Source of the DNA: Pseudomonas nitroreducens TX1
GTDB taxonomy: Bacteria; Pseudomonadota; Gammaproteobacteria; Pseudomonadales; Pseudomonadaceae
Length of the DNA stretch: 64,000 bases
Direction of reading: 5' to 3'
Assembly (NCBI RefSeq): GCF_000313755.1
Contig: NZ_AMZB01000134.1
Location: 151,850 to 215,849 of the forward strand
This document shows positions 20,551-29,593 of the stretch, in pieces. The notes beneath the pieces are model-generated. The model searched no databases. It saw nothing but the letters and a program-made list of their open reading frames with translations, and had not been told where the DNA came from. Each line of letters begins with the position of its first letter. The first letter of the stretch is position 1. A program made the position numbers and the translations under genes.

Positions 20551-22410
20551 TCAGGTAAGCGTGCGCTCGGCCATATCCGTCGGCCACACACAGGTCTGGT
20601 TCCTGCCCTTGTGCTTGGCCGCATACAGCGCTTGGTCGGCCTGGGCGATCAGTTGATCCGGCGCGGCGTCCTGCCCTGGCGTGGCGATGGCCAGGCCGAT
20701 GCTCACCGTCAGTCGTCCCAGTTCCCCGGCGGGATGTGCGATGCCCATCTCGGCCACGCGCTGGTGGATGCGCGCGGCCACATGGCTGGCGCCTCCAATG
20801 CCGGTGTCGGTGAGGATGATGACGAACTCCTCGCCGCCATAACGGCACGCCACATCGCCTTCGCGTTGCAGGCTTTCCTGCAGGCAGCTGGCGAGGCGCC
20901 GCAGCGCGTCGTCGCCGGCCAGGTGGCCGAGGCAGTCGTTGAAGCGCTTGAAGTGGTCGACGTCGAGCATCAGTACCGCCAGCGGCGCATCGGCCCGGCG
21001 CAGGCGGCGCCACTCGCTCTGAAACTGGCGGTCGAAGTAGCGGCGATTGAACAGGCCGGTTAGGCCGTCCTGCTGCGACAGCTTGTGCAGCTGCGCCTCC
21101 AGTTGCAGGCGCTCGCTGTTGTCGCGGGCCACGGCGATCAGGTAGTCGTGGTCGCCCTGGTGAATAAGCTGGGTGTTGATCTCCGCCGGTTGCAGGCTGC
21201 CGTCGCGGCGAAGCATCTCGCGTTGGAAGATCATCGACAGGTTGAGCCGGTGCGCCTGCTGCACCAGCTGGATCCAGGCGTGGAAGCCGGGGATGAGTCG
21301 CTCGGGATCGTCGCGCAGCAGGTGGCGGAACTCCTCGGCGCTGTATCCCAGGCCGTTGTAGGTCGCGCGGTTCATGTGCAGCAGTTCGCGCTGTTGCAGG
21401 TCGAAGATGAACAGCGCGTCGCGGCAGGAGTCAGTCAGGTCCAGCGCCAGTTGCAGGCGTTCGCGGCTTTCACGCAGGTTTGCCTCCACCGATTGGCGCT
21501 GCTCGGCTTCCTGGTTGAGCAACTGGTTGCTTGCGCTCAGCGCGGTGGCGCGGCGGGCGTTCTCGCGGGCGAGGAACAGCGCTGCTACCAGCAGCAGGCT
21601 GATGGCCATGCCGCCGCTGAATACCACCGTCGGCAGGGGGGTGGACAGCGATTGCACCAGCGTGGCTGTGGGGCGCAGTTCCAGCTCGAAGCTGCGGTTG
21701 TCGAGCAGGCGCAGCGGCACCCGCAGCTGTTTCTCGGCATCGCTGCCGGGCTGGTCGCGCACGTAGATCGGCCTGCCATGTTCGAGCAGGCTCACGCTGA
21801 ACAGGTGGTTGTCGGCCTGCTTGAGCAGGTTGTCCATCAGCGGGCCGACGCGGAAGACGCCCTGCATGAAGCCATCGAAGCGCAGCTGGTTGTCGATGTC
21901 GTGGATGTACACCGGCGTATAGAGCACGAAACCGCGTCCGCCCTGGAGCAGTTCGACACTGTCGCTCAGGTGTGCCGTGCCGCTTTCGCGGGCGGCCATC
22001 GCCGTGGCGTAGTTGGGGTGCTGCGCAGAGAGACGGAAGTTCAGCGCCGCCTCATTGCCCTGCAGCGGTTCCAGCCAGCGGATGCGCAGGTCCGGATCGG
22101 CCCATTGGATCGATTGGTAGCCGGGAAAGCTGCGGACGTAGAAGCGCGCATCCAGCTCCCATTCGGCGCGGGGCATGCGGCCGTGGTGGGTCCACAGCTG
22201 GGCGAGCAGATCCAGGCCCTGGACCTGCTCATGGAGATTGGCTTCCAGCTGGTGCGCCAGGCTGCGCCCCTGGTAGGTCAGGCGTTCCTCCACGCGCTGC
22301 CGTTCGCTGCGCGCCAGCTCCTCGCTCAGCCAGGTGCTGGCGAGCAGGAGCACGCAGAGCAGGCCGCCGAGCCCGAGGTAAGTAGCTAATGAGGACTGAA
22401 GGCGGTGCAT
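20551..22410 (-). CDS. Membrane diguanylate cyclase, CHASE-PAS-GGDEF
   Basis: 619 residues. An N-terminal transmembrane helix (about 10-28), a periplasmic CHASE-like sensor domain (about 40-255, with FPGYQSIQWADPDLRIRW), a second helix (about 265-285), a coiled linker, a PAS domain (about 310-430) and a C-terminal GGDEF domain. The active-site motif is GGEEF at 525-529, a functional variant, and an intact product-inhibition site RxxD lies at 516-519. It should therefore make cyclic-di-GMP in response to an external signal, with feedback control. It is a single gene; the signal is unknown. Confidence 0.93.
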   Translation of the reverse strand: MHRLQSSLATYLGLGGLLCVLLLASTWLSEELARSERQRVEERLTYQGRSLAHQLEANLHEQVQGLDLLAQLWTHHGRMPRAEWELDARFYVRSFPGYQSIQWADPDLRIRWLEPLQGNEAALNFRLSAQHPNYATAMAARESGTAHLSDSVELLQGGRGFVLYTPVYIHDIDNQLRFDGFMQGVFRVGPLMDNLLKQADNHLFSVSLLEHGRPIYVRDQPGSDAEKQLRVPLRLLDNRSFELELRPTATLVQSLSTPLPTVVFSGGMAISLLLVAALFLARENARRATALSASNQLLNQEAEQRQSVEANLRESRERLQLALDLTDSCRDALFIFDLQQRELLHMNRATYNGLGYSAEEFRHLLRDDPERLIPGFHAWIQLVQQAHRLNLSMIFQREMLRRDGSLQPAEINTQLIHQGDHDYLIAVARDNSERLQLEAQLHKLSQQDGLTGLFNRRYFDRQFQSEWRRLRRADAPLAVLMLDVDHFKRFNDCLGHLAGDDALRRLASCLQESLQREGDVACRYGGEEFVIILTDTGIGGASHVAARIHQRVAEMGIAHPAGELGRLTVSIGLAIATPGQDAAPDQLIAQADQALYAAKHKGRNQTCVWPTDMAERTLT

Positions 22411-22454
22411 ACGGCGAATTCCGGGGGCTTCAGTAACCTAATAGCACAATGCCT

Positions 22455-22916
22455 TTACTTGTGCGCCAGGCCGACGACGATCGCCCACTGTTCGGCGGTC
22501 ACCGGCATCACCGACAGGCGGCTGCCTTTCTGTACCAGGGGCATCTCTTCCAGTCCGGCCTGCGCCTTGAGCGTGCCCAGCGGGAGCACCGCGCGGAAGG
22601 CTTCGACAAAGCTCACGTCGCGGGCTGTCCAGGGATTCTTCTCGTCGCTGGCCTTGGGGTCGTGGTAGTGGCTCTGCGGGTCGAGCGCGGTCGGGTCCGG
22701 GTAGGGGGCGCCGTCGATTCGCGCGATGCCGGCAATGCCGGGCTCGGGACAGCTGGAGTGGTAGAAGAAGAACAGGTCGCCCGGCTGCATGCTGCGCATG
22801 AAGTTACGCGCCTGGTAATTGCGCACGCCGTCCCAGCGCGCCGTCTTCAGGCGCTGCAGGTCGTGGATCGAGAGTTCGTCGGGCTCGGATTTCATCAGCC
22901 AGTAAGCACGTGCCAT
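22455..22916 (-). CDS. EVE-domain protein
   Basis: 153-residue single-domain protein of the PUA-like EVE fold (MARAYWLMKSEPDE ... WDGVRNYQARNFMRSMQPGDLFFFYHS), which is thought to bind modified bases in nucleic acid. The ATG at 22916 has AAGGAGA 9 bp upstream; longer frames reach back into non-coding sequence. It belongs to the conserved pepP-ubiH-zapA neighbourhood of Pseudomonas. Precise function is unknown. Confidence 0.9.
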   Translation of the reverse strand: MARAYWLMKSEPDELSIHDLQRLKTARWDGVRNYQARNFMRSMQPGDLFFFYHSSCPEPGIAGIARIDGAPYPDPTALDPQSHYHDPKASDEKNPWTARDVSFVEAFRAVLPLGTLKAQAGLEEMPLVQKGSRLSVMPVTAEQWAIVVGLAHK

Positions 22917-23226
22917 CCGCGAGGGTCTCCTTGTGCGGGTCGTAATGGTTGTACCAAGGGTAGGCGGGTAGAGGTTTCCCTGCGACAAGTTGCCGGCTCG
23001 CCGGAAATCAATTGTAGGAAGAGGATGTAGGAATACCGGCATGAACATTGCCTGAAAGTGCCGGAAGTTTTGGGGGCGGTAGCTCCTCCGACGATCGGTT
23101 GGCGTCAGAATTGCGAGAAGCTTTTCATTGTCGGAGAATGCCGCCGTTTTCAGCTTGGCCCGCCGGACGGATAAAAAACCACCGCCGGTCATCGTTGACA
23201 GTTTGCCTGGAAGGGGGAGGCAATCG
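22917..23226. other. Intergenic gap of 310 bp with no recognised gene
   Basis: It is moderately AT-rich and holds the ribosome site of the EVE gene at one end and that of the 44-residue ORF (gggggagg at 23213-23220) at the other. A TTGACA hexamer at 23195-23200 has no convincing -10 partner. I see no RNA gene or repeat in it. Confidence 0.5.
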
Positions 23227-23361
23227 ATGAAACGCAAGCCAGATATTTTGTGGGTGTTGGTAATACTTTTCGGTCTGGGTGTCGTCACGACCGGTTACAC
23301 CCAGAGCCTTTGGGAGCAACGCCAGGGCAACGCCCCGGTGCAGGTCACCCAGCAGCCCTGA
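23227..23361 (+). CDS. Small single-pass membrane protein, 44 residues
   Basis: The frame MKRKPDILWVLVILFGLGVVTTG... gives a positively charged start, one transmembrane helix (about 8-25) and a short polar tail ending QVTQQP. The strong ribosome site gggggagg lies 6 bp before the ATG. It is convergent with ygfA. No known function; small size and single helix suggest a regulator or accessory of a membrane complex. Confidence 0.72.
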   Translation: MKRKPDILWVLVILFGLGVVTTGYTQSLWEQRQGNAPVQVTQQP

Positions 23362-23397
23362 TTCAGCCATCTCGATCCAGCGCTGCCATCGCCACGG

Positions 23398-24027
23398 TTA
23401 TCGCAAGGAACGCGATTCCGTCGCGAGACGGCCATACCAGCCGCCGTCCGTCACTATGCCCATCAGCGGCACATCCCAGCTCGCCAGCTCCAGCTGATCG
23501 ACCTTCTGGCATTCGTGCGCCAGGCCCAGCAACGTCGGTTTCTGCCAATTTTTGCGCATGCCCAGATAGGCCAGGGTCCGGTCATAGAAGCCCTTGCCCA
23601 TTCCCAGGCGGCCGCCCTGGGGGTCGAAGCCCACCAGCGGCAGCAACAGCAGGTCCAGGGTCCAGGCCGGGCGCTGGCGCCGTCGGTCGGCTTGCGGCTC
23701 GGCGATGTTGTAACGGTTGCGCACCCAGCGCTCGCCAATGCCGACCTGCTGGAAGGTCATGTGCGTGCGCGGCCAATCCGAGAGCACCGGCAGGTAGGTC
23801 GCCTTGCCGCGCTTCTGCGCCGCCTTCATGAGCGGGCGCGGGTCGATCTCGCCGTCAGCCGGCAGGTACAGGGCAATGTGTTTCGCCCGGCGGAACAGCG
23901 GATGCTGCGCGAGCTGACGATACAGGGATTGGGCGGCGAGACGTTGCTGGAGGGGCGTCAGCGCGCGTCTGGCCTGGCGCAACTGGCGGCGCAGGGCAGG
24001 GCGGGAAAGACCGTCGGAATGGATCAT
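23398..24027 (-). CDS. ygfA: 5-formyltetrahydrofolate cyclo-ligase
   Basis: Converts 5-formyl-THF to methenyl-THF using ATP, feeding one-carbon metabolism. From the ATG at 24027 it has 209 residues. The ATP-binding motif LLLPLVGFDPQGGRLGMGKGFYDRTLAYL is clear. An in-frame ATG at 24051 would lie inside the 6S RNA, so I prefer the internal start. It follows 6S RNA on the same strand, the ssrS-ygfA pairing conserved from E. coli to Pseudomonas, where the two are co-transcribed. Confidence 0.92.
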   Translation of the reverse strand: MIHSDGLSRPALRRQLRQARRALTPLQQRLAAQSLYRQLAQHPLFRRAKHIALYLPADGEIDPRPLMKAAQKRGKATYLPVLSDWPRTHMTFQQVGIGERWVRNRYNIAEPQADRRRQRPAWTLDLLLLPLVGFDPQGGRLGMGKGFYDRTLAYLGMRKNWQKPTLLGLAHECQKVDQLELASWDVPLMGIVTDGGWYGRLATESRSLR

Positions 24028-24036
24028 GGAAGGGTA

Positions 24037-24215
24037 AAGCTCCCCGGACATGCCGCTGTCGGGTTAGCCCTTGAACCCGAGAGTTCAAGGTGGTGGTTGC
24101 AGTAGGCTTTAAGGCTTTCCGTCGTGCGGACATGCACACCAGCCCAACTGGCAACCCCCGTTGTTGCAATTATCGGCTCAGGGACATCACCGACTGGCCA
24201 ACACACCAGGGAGCG
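24037..24215 (-). ncRNA. ssrS: 6S RNA
   Basis: Global regulator that binds the housekeeping RNA polymerase by mimicking an open promoter. Read on the minus strand it holds the family landmarks: GGCCAGTCGGTGATGTCCCTG, the GAGCCGATAATTGCAACAA bubble side, GTGTGCATGTCCG, the GAAAGCCTTAA segment, and the 3' hairpin CACCTTGAACTCTCGGGTTC followed by AAGGGCTAA. Ends are estimated from the E. coli 6S alignment and promoter position, and may be off by several bases. It is placed between zapA and ygfA as in other gamma-proteobacteria. Confidence 0.93.
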
Positions 24216-24221
24216 AGGCTG

Positions 24222-24251
24222 ATTATACCCCAAGGAAATTTCCCTGGTCAG
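24222..24251 (-). promoter_or_regulatory. 6S RNA promoter (sigma-70 type)
   Basis: On the minus strand CTGACC (24251-24246), an 18-bp spacer and a perfect TATAAT (24227-24222), about 7 bp before the predicted RNA start. The -35 overlaps the end of zapA. Confidence 0.8.
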
Positions 24252-24577
24252 ACTTCACCCTGGTCCTTATCAGTGGTAAGGGTATCGGTCGCCAGGGCGC
24301 GGTCCACGCGCTCGAGCAGTTCGCGCACGCGCTCGCGGGTGGAGCCGCTGTCCTGCTCCACGCGTTCCTGCTTGTGCAGCAGGTCGTGGGTGATGTTAAG
24401 GGCGGCCATTACCGCGACGCGGTCGGCACCGATCACTTTGCCGCTGGAGCGGATCTCGCGCATCTTGCTGTCCAGATAGCGCGCGGCGCTCTCCAGGTTG
24501 ACGCGCTCGTCCGCAGGGCATGCGATGCAGTACTCCTTGTCGAGGATTTGGACGTTCAGGGTATTCGACTGGCTCAT
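24248..24577 (-). CDS. zapA: Cell division protein ZapA
   Basis: 109-residue Z-ring stabiliser that crosslinks FtsZ filaments at midcell. The start MSQSNTLNVQILDKEYCIACP is the typical ZapA beta-hairpin head, followed by a long helix with a coiled-coil tail. It overlaps the upstream coiled-coil gene by 4 bp and is followed directly by the 6S RNA promoter. The whole arrangement is conserved in Pseudomonas. Confidence 0.95.
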   Translation of the reverse strand: MSQSNTLNVQILDKEYCIACPADERVNLESAARYLDSKMREIRSSGKVIGADRVAVMAALNITHDLLHKQERVEQDSGSTRERVRELLERVDRALATDTLTTDKDQGEV

Positions 24578-24783
24578 GAGTCCTGCTCCAGGGCTTTAAG
24601 ACGCAAAATCATCGCTTCGACCTTCTGCCGAGCCAAATCGTTCTTCTCGATCAGATGGGCACGTTCTTCCCGCCAGCTTTTCTCGTTCGCCCGCAGCAGC
24701 CGGTTCTCGGCCTTGAGCTGTTCCAGGCGCTGGAGCAGCAGGTCGAACTTGGCGATCAGCGCGTGCAGGTCGGCGTCTTCCAT
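24574..24783 (-). CDS. ZapB-like coiled-coil protein (TIGR02449 family)
   Basis: 69 residues, almost all predicted coiled coil with heptad leucines (FDLLLQRLEQLKAENRLLRA). It is co-translated with zapA (4-bp overlap), so it probably acts in Z-ring assembly like E. coli ZapB, though primary similarity to ZapB is weak. Confidence 0.87.
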   Translation of the reverse strand: MEDADLHALIAKFDLLLQRLEQLKAENRLLRANEKSWREERAHLIEKNDLARQKVEAMILRLKALEQDS

Positions 24784-24966
24784 GGGCTCTCGCTTGGGAG
24801 TTGCTTAAGTAATCGAGAACTATATAGGACTGCCGTGGGGGTGGGTCAACGCACGGCTGCCCGGCGCGTCGTCACATGGTCTTGCGGTGTGCGCCGGTGC
24901 TAGGATAACGGACCCTATTCTATTGCGCGGCGCCTGATGGCGCCTAGCCTTCACCCGGGTTCGATC

Positions 24967-25521
24967 ATGTCCACTTCCAGCTCCGCCTACACCGCCTTCG
25001 CCGCCCTGCTCGCCGAGGCCGCCCTGCCGATTTCCCCCGCCGAACTGCACGGCCACCTGCTCGGCCGCGTCTGCGCCGGCTCCGGCTTCGACCAGGGCGA
25101 ATGGCTGCAGGCCGCTGGTGAACTGCTCGGCGGCGAGCCGGGCGAGCGCCTGGGTGCAGCCCTGGGCGGCCTGCTGGGCATGGTCCAGCAGGACTTCAGC
25201 CAGGGCGAGATGGCCGTGGTGCTGATGCTGCCCAACGACGACGAGCCGCTGGCCGCGCGCGCCACTGCCCTGGGTCAGTGGTGCCAGGGCTTCCTCGCCG
25301 GCTTCGGCCTGGCGCTGCGTTCCCCCAGCCTGTCGGACGAAGCCGACGAAGTGCTGCAGGACATCGCCGCCATCGCCCAGGTCGGCGGCCAGCTGGAAGA
25401 ATCCGAAGACGGCGAGGCCGACTATATGGAAGTGCAGGAATACCTGCGCGTCGCCCCGCTGCTGCTGTTTTCCGAATTCGGCAAGGTGCCGGCACCGGCC
25501 GAGAAACCCTCCCTGCATTGA
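24967..25521 (+). CDS. ygfB: UPF0149 family protein YgfB
   Basis: 184-residue all-helical protein ([38 protein letters not shown]). In P. aeruginosa YgfB has been linked to control of the AmpDh3 amidase and so to beta-lactam tolerance; that is family knowledge, not seen here. It is divergent from the zapA operon, 8 bp upstream of pepP and on the same strand, so it probably heads the ygfB-pepP-ubiH-ubiI operon. The ATG at 24967 matches the family start; a 10-residue longer frame is possible. Confidence 0.92.
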   Translation: MSTSSSAYTAFAALLAEAALPISPAELHGHLLGRVCAGSGFDQGEWLQAAGELLGGEPGERLGAALGGLLGMVQQDFSQGEMAVVLMLPNDDEPLAARATALGQWCQGFLAGFGLALRSPSLSDEADEVLQDIAAIAQVGGQLEESEDGEADYMEVQEYLRVAPLLLFSEFGKVPAPAEKPSLH

Positions 25522-25529
25522 GGTCGCGC

Positions 25530-26864
25530 ATGATCCGTATCGCCAAGTCGGAATACGCCCGTCGTCGCAAGGCGCTGATGGCGCAGATGGAACCCAACAG
25601 CATCGCCATTCTCCCGGCGGCGCCGATGTACATCCGCAACCGCGACGTCGAGCACGTCTACCGCCAGGACAGCGACTTCCAGTACCTCACCGGCTTTCCC
25701 GAGCCGGAAGCGGTGATGGCGCTGATCCCCGGCCGCGAGCATGGCGAATACGTGCTGTTCTGCCGCGAACGCGATCCGGAGCGTGAACTCTGGGATGGCC
25801 TGCGCGCCGGCCAGGACGGCGCCATCGCTACCTTCGGCGCCGATGACGCCTTCCCCATCGGCGATATCGACGACATCCTCCCCGGACTGATCGAGGGTCG
25901 CGACCGCGTGTACTACGCGCTGGGTGCCAACCAGGAGTTCGACCGCCGGCTGATGGACTGGATCAACGTGATCCGCTCCAAGGCGCGCCAGGGTGCGCAG
26001 CCGCCGAACGAATTCGTCGCCCTCGACCACCTGCTGCACGACCAGCGCCTGTACAAGAGCGCCGGCGAGGTGAAGGTGATGCGCTATGCCGCGGAAGTTT
26101 CCGCCGGCGCGCACATCCGCGCCATGCAGGCGTGCCGTCCGGGGCTCTACGAATACCATCTGGAAGCCGAGCTGGAATACGCTTTCCGTCAGGGCGGTGC
26201 GAAGATGCCGGCCTACGGCTCGATCGTTGCCACCGGCCGCAACGCCTGCATCCTGCATTACCGCGAGAACGACGCGCAGATCAAGGACGGCGACCTGATC
26301 CTGATCGACGCCGGCTGCGAGATCGATTGCTACGCCAGCGACATCACCCGCACCTTCCCCGCCAGCGGCACCTTCAGCCCCGAGCAGAAGGCCATCTACC
26401 AGCTGGTTCTGGACGCCAACATGGCGGCCTTCGACTACATCGCGCCAGGCCGCCACTGGAATGAAGCCCACGAGGCCACCGTGCGGGTCATCACCGCCGG
26501 CCTGGTGGAACTGGGCCTGCTCAAGGGCGATGTCGACGCACTGATCGAGCGCGAGGCCTACAAGGCCTTCTACATGCACCGTGCCGGTCACTGGCTGGGC
26601 ATGGACGTGCACGACGTCGGTGAATACCGCGTCGGCGGCGAATGGCGCGTGCTCGAACCGGGCATGGCGATGACCGTCGAACCCGGCATCTACATCGCCC
26701 CGGACAACACCGACGTGCCGAAGAAGTGGCGCGGCATCGGCGTACGCATCGAGGACGATGTGGTGGTGACCAGGACCGGTTGCGAAGTGCTGACCAATGG
26801 CGTGCCGAAAACCGTCGCCGAGATCGAAGCGCTGATGGCGCAGGCCAAGGCCCAGGCCGCCTGA
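25530..26864 (+). CDS. pepP: Xaa-Pro aminopeptidase II
   Basis: Dinuclear-manganese peptidase of the pita-bread fold that removes N-terminal residues before proline. 444 residues, near the 441 of E. coli PepP. The N-terminal domain holds EHVYRQDSDFQYLTGFPEPE; metal ligands fall in LILIDAGCEIDCYASDITR, the HRAGHWLGMDVHDVG block and the two glutamates of MAMTVEPGIYI and IGVRIEDDVVV. The ATG at 25530 follows the ygfB stop by 8 bp; the next gene starts 1 bp after its stop. Confidence 0.97.
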   Translation: MIRIAKSEYARRRKALMAQMEPNSIAILPAAPMYIRNRDVEHVYRQDSDFQYLTGFPEPEAVMALIPGREHGEYVLFCRERDPERELWDGLRAGQDGAIATFGADDAFPIGDIDDILPGLIEGRDRVYYALGANQEFDRRLMDWINVIRSKARQGAQPPNEFVALDHLLHDQRLYKSAGEVKVMRYAAEVSAGAHIRAMQACRPGLYEYHLEAELEYAFRQGGAKMPAYGSIVATGRNACILHYRENDAQIKDGDLILIDAGCEIDCYASDITRTFPASGTFSPEQKAIYQLVLDANMAAFDYIAPGRHWNEAHEATVRVITAGLVELGLLKGDVDALIEREAYKAFYMHRAGHWLGMDVHDVGEYRVGGEWRVLEPGMAMTVEPGIYIAPDNTDVPKKWRGIGVRIEDDVVVTRTGCEVLTNGVPKTVAEIEALMAQAKAQAA

Positions 26865-26865
26865 C

Positions 26866-28050
26866 ATGCAACGTACGCAACTGGCAATCATCGGTGGCGG
26901 ACTCGTCGGCGCCAGCCTTGCGCTGATTCTCCAGGCCGGCGCCCGCGAGCGCGGCTGGCAGATCGTGCTGATCGAGCCCTTCGCCCCCGGCGATGCCTAC
27001 CAGCCCAGCTATGACGCGCGCTCCTCGGCGCTGTCCTTCGGCAGCCGGCAGATCTACGAACGCCTGGGACTCTGGCAGCAGATTTCCCAGCGCGCCGAGC
27101 CCATCACCCAGATCCACGTCTCCGACCGCGGCCGCTTTGGCGCTGCACGCCTGACGGCAGTGGAAGAGGGCGTTCCCGCCCTGGGCTATGTGGTGGAGAA
27201 CGCCTGGCTCGGCCAGTGCCTGTGGCATGCGCTCGACCCGGACGTGGTGAGCTGGCGTTGCCCGGCCGAAGTGCGCCGGATGGACGCGCTGGGCGACGGC
27301 TACCGCCTGACCCTGGACGACGACTCGCAACTGGACTGCGACCTCGCCGTGCTGGCCGACGGCGGCCGTTCCGGTCTGCGCGAGCAACTGGGCATCAACG
27401 TGCGCTCCTCGTCCTACGGACAGACCGCGCTGATCGCCAACATCAGCCCGTCCGAGGCCCATCGCGGACAGGCCTTCGAGCGCTTCACCGAGAACGGCCC
27501 GCTGGCCCTGCTGCCGCTGCCGGAAAACCGCTGCGCGCTGGTCTGGACCCGCAACGGCCGCGACGCCGAGCGCCTGCGCGAGCTGCCCGACGCGGCCTTC
27601 CTTGCCCAGCTGCAGGAGGCCTTCGGCTATCGCCTGGGCACCCTGCGCCAGGTTGGTGTGCGTTACGGTTACCCGCTGAGCCTCAGCGAGGCCGACGAAC
27701 AGATTCGCCCGCACCTCGTGGTGCTTGGCAACGCCGCCCACAGCCTGCACCCGATTGCCGGGCAGGGCTTCAACCTGTCGCTGCGCGATGCCAAGGCTCT
27801 CGGTGACCGCCTGTTGCAGGAAGACGCCGCGCCGGGCGATTTCGCCGTGCTGCAGCGCTACCTGGACGGCCAGCGCCTGGACCAGCAGATGACCGTCGGT
27901 TTCTCCGACCGCGTCACCCGCCTGTTCTCCAATGCCCAGCCGCTGCTCGCCACCGGCCGCAACATCGGCTTGCTCGGGCTCGACCTGTTGCCGCCGGCCA
28001 AGCGCTGGTTCGCCCGCCAGGCCATGGGCCTGGGCGCCCGCCCGGTTTAA
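26866..28050 (+). CDS. ubiH: 2-octaprenyl-6-methoxyphenol hydroxylase UbiH
   Basis: FAD-dependent ring hydroxylase of ubiquinone synthesis, 394 residues. The dinucleotide-binding motif GGGLVGASLAL is at residues 10-20, the DG motif is at VLADGGRSGLREQLG, and the second FAD motif is GNAAHSLHPIAGQGFNLSLRD. Its start is 1 bp after the pepP stop and the downstream homologous hydroxylase follows 25 bp later, the classical pepP-ubiH-visC order. Confidence 0.96.
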   Translation: MQRTQLAIIGGGLVGASLALILQAGARERGWQIVLIEPFAPGDAYQPSYDARSSALSFGSRQIYERLGLWQQISQRAEPITQIHVSDRGRFGAARLTAVEEGVPALGYVVENAWLGQCLWHALDPDVVSWRCPAEVRRMDALGDGYRLTLDDDSQLDCDLAVLADGGRSGLREQLGINVRSSSYGQTALIANISPSEAHRGQAFERFTENGPLALLPLPENRCALVWTRNGRDAERLRELPDAAFLAQLQEAFGYRLGTLRQVGVRYGYPLSLSEADEQIRPHLVVLGNAAHSLHPIAGQGFNLSLRDAKALGDRLLQEDAAPGDFAVLQRYLDGQRLDQQMTVGFSDRVTRLFSNAQPLLATGRNIGLLGLDLLPPAKRWFARQAMGLGARPV

Positions 28051-28075
28051 CACGCCTCAGCCAAAAGGAAATTCG

Positions 28076-29293
28076 ATGCACGCGGATCTGGTAATCGTCG
28101 GGGCGGGAATGGTCGGCAGCGCGCTGGCCCTGGCCCTGGAAGGCAGCGGGCTGGACATCCTGCTGCTGGACGGCTCGCCGCTGAGCGTCTCGCCGTTCGA
28201 CCGCGAAGCACCGTTCGAGCCGCGCGTCAGTGCGCTGTCCGAGGCCAGCCGGCGCATCCTCCAGCGCCTGCATGCGTGGGACGGCATCGCCGCGCGTCGT
28301 GCCGAGCCCTACCGCGAGATGCGGGTGTGGGACGGCTCCGGTACCGGGCAGATCCACTTCAGTGCTGCCAGCGTGCATGCCGAGATGCTCGGTCATATCG
28401 TCGAGAACCGCGTGGTACAGGATGCCCTGCTGGAGCGCCTGCACGACTCCGCCCTAGGCCTGCTGCCCAACGCTCGCCTGGAGCAGCTGCGCCACTCCGG
28501 CGACGACTGGCTGCTGACCCTCTCCGACGGCCGCGAGGTCCGCACGCCGCTGGTGGTCGCCGCCGACGGCGCCAACTCCGCGGTGCGCCGCCTGGCTGGC
28601 TGCGCCACCCGCGAGTGGGATTACCTGCACCACGCCATCGTCACCAGCGTGCGCTGCGAGAAGCCGCACCAGGCTACCGCCTGGCAGCGTTTCACCGACG
28701 ACGGCCCGCTGGCCTTCCTGCCGCTGGCAAAGGAAGGCGATGCGCAGTGGTGCTCGATCGTCTGGTCGACCACTCCCGAGCAGGCCGAGAAGCTCATGGC
28801 GCTGGACGACGACGGTTTCTGCAAGGCCCTGGGCCTCGCCTTCGAGCACCGTCTGGGCGCCATCGAGCACGCCGACCGCCGCCTGTGCATCCCGCTGCGC
28901 CAGCGTCATGCCAAGCGCTATGTGGAGCCGGGGCTGGTATTGATCGGCGACGCCGCGCACACCATCCACCCGCTGGCCGGGCAGGGTGTGAACCTGGGCT
29001 TCCTGGATGCGGCGGTGCTCGCCGAAGTGATCGAACACGCCCACGCCCGTGGCGAGAATATCGCCGAGGAGCGCGTGCTGAGCCGCTACGAACGTCGGCG
29101 CATGCCGCACAACCTGGCGATGATGGCAGCGATGGAGGGCTTCCAGCGCCTGTTCCAGGCCGACCCGCTGGCGGTGCGCTGGCTGCGCAACGCCGGGCTG
29201 CGGCTGGTGGACAAGCACCACGAGGCCAAGGGCGTGTTCGTGCGCCAGGCACTGGGGCTATCCGGGGATTTGCCGGAGTTGGCGCGGGTTTGA
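28076..29293 (+). CDS. ubiI: Ubiquinone-pathway FAD monooxygenase (UbiI/VisC type)
   Basis: 405-residue paralogue of UbiH with motifs GAGMVGSALALAL near the start, VAADGANSAVRRLAG in the middle and GDAAHTIHPLAGQGVNLGFLD. In this position Pseudomonas carries the C5-hydroxylase UbiI (VisC). AAGGAA at 28065-28070 precedes the ATG. It ends the ygfB-pepP-ubiH-ubiI operon. The precise hydroxylation position among UbiI/UbiF types is assigned by context. Confidence 0.93.
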   Translation: MHADLVIVGAGMVGSALALALEGSGLDILLLDGSPLSVSPFDREAPFEPRVSALSEASRRILQRLHAWDGIAARRAEPYREMRVWDGSGTGQIHFSAASVHAEMLGHIVENRVVQDALLERLHDSALGLLPNARLEQLRHSGDDWLLTLSDGREVRTPLVVAADGANSAVRRLAGCATREWDYLHHAIVTSVRCEKPHQATAWQRFTDDGPLAFLPLAKEGDAQWCSIVWSTTPEQAEKLMALDDDGFCKALGLAFEHRLGAIEHADRRLCIPLRQRHAKRYVEPGLVLIGDAAHTIHPLAGQGVNLGFLDAAVLAEVIEHAHARGENIAEERVLSRYERRRMPHNLAMMAAMEGFQRLFQADPLAVRWLRNAGLRLVDKHHEAKGVFVRQALGLSGDLPELARV

Positions 29294-29316
29294 CTGGGTA
29301 GTTCGCGCGGCGGATT

Positions 29317-29470
29317 GCCCTCTCCCTACCCCTGGCTGCGCGCCCCGCTCCGAAGGGAGAGGGGACTGGTCGGAGCGAACTGATAATCCAGACTACCCGG
29401 CTGGCTCCATGATCCCCACTCACGCCGAACGGCTCCCTCTCCCTTCAAGGAGAGGGCGGGGGAGAGGGGC
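29317..29470. repeat. CCCTCTCCC-family inverted pair
   Basis: Left unit from 29317 (ccctctccctacccctgg ... ggagaggggactgg) to 29368, right unit 29433-29470 (ctccctctcccttcaagg and onward). It occupies most of the 310-bp gap between ubiI and the iron-binding protein gene; the remainder holds the Fur-like box and leader hairpin. Confidence 0.85.
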
Positions 29471-29549
29471 TCTTGTTCCGCCCCACGCTATCCCGCGACC
29501 CTAAACCACACCCTCCCGAAACACCCCGACACAAACGCGCGGCTCGTTA

Positions 29550-29574
29550 GCAAATGAGGTTCCTTATCATTTGC
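29550..29574 (+). promoter_or_regulatory. Fur-box-like palindrome before the iron binding protein gene
   Basis: Perfect 8-bp inverted repeat gcaaatga / tcatttgc around ggttcctta. Its centre (29555-29569, TGAGGTT-C-CTTATCA) resembles the 7-1-7 Fur half-site TGATAAT with 4 of 7 and 6 of 7 matches. It lies 30 bp before the start codon of a ferric-ion binding protein, so iron repression is likely. Confidence 0.55.
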
Positions 29575-29593
29575 GGGATATTTACCCCGCAAA
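29570..29593 (+). promoter_or_regulatory. Leader hairpin overlapping the Shine-Dalgarno of the iron binding protein
   Basis: tttgcggg (29570-29577) pairs perfectly with cccgcaaa (29586-29593), loop atatttac. The right arm overlaps the AAAGGA ribosome site (29591-29596), so the stem could restrict translation. The left arm overlaps the Fur-like palindrome. Confidence 0.5.

Noticed and set aside
24049..24051. Upstream ATG for ygfA at 24051
   Set aside because: Falls within the 6S RNA; the ATG at 24027 gives the family length.
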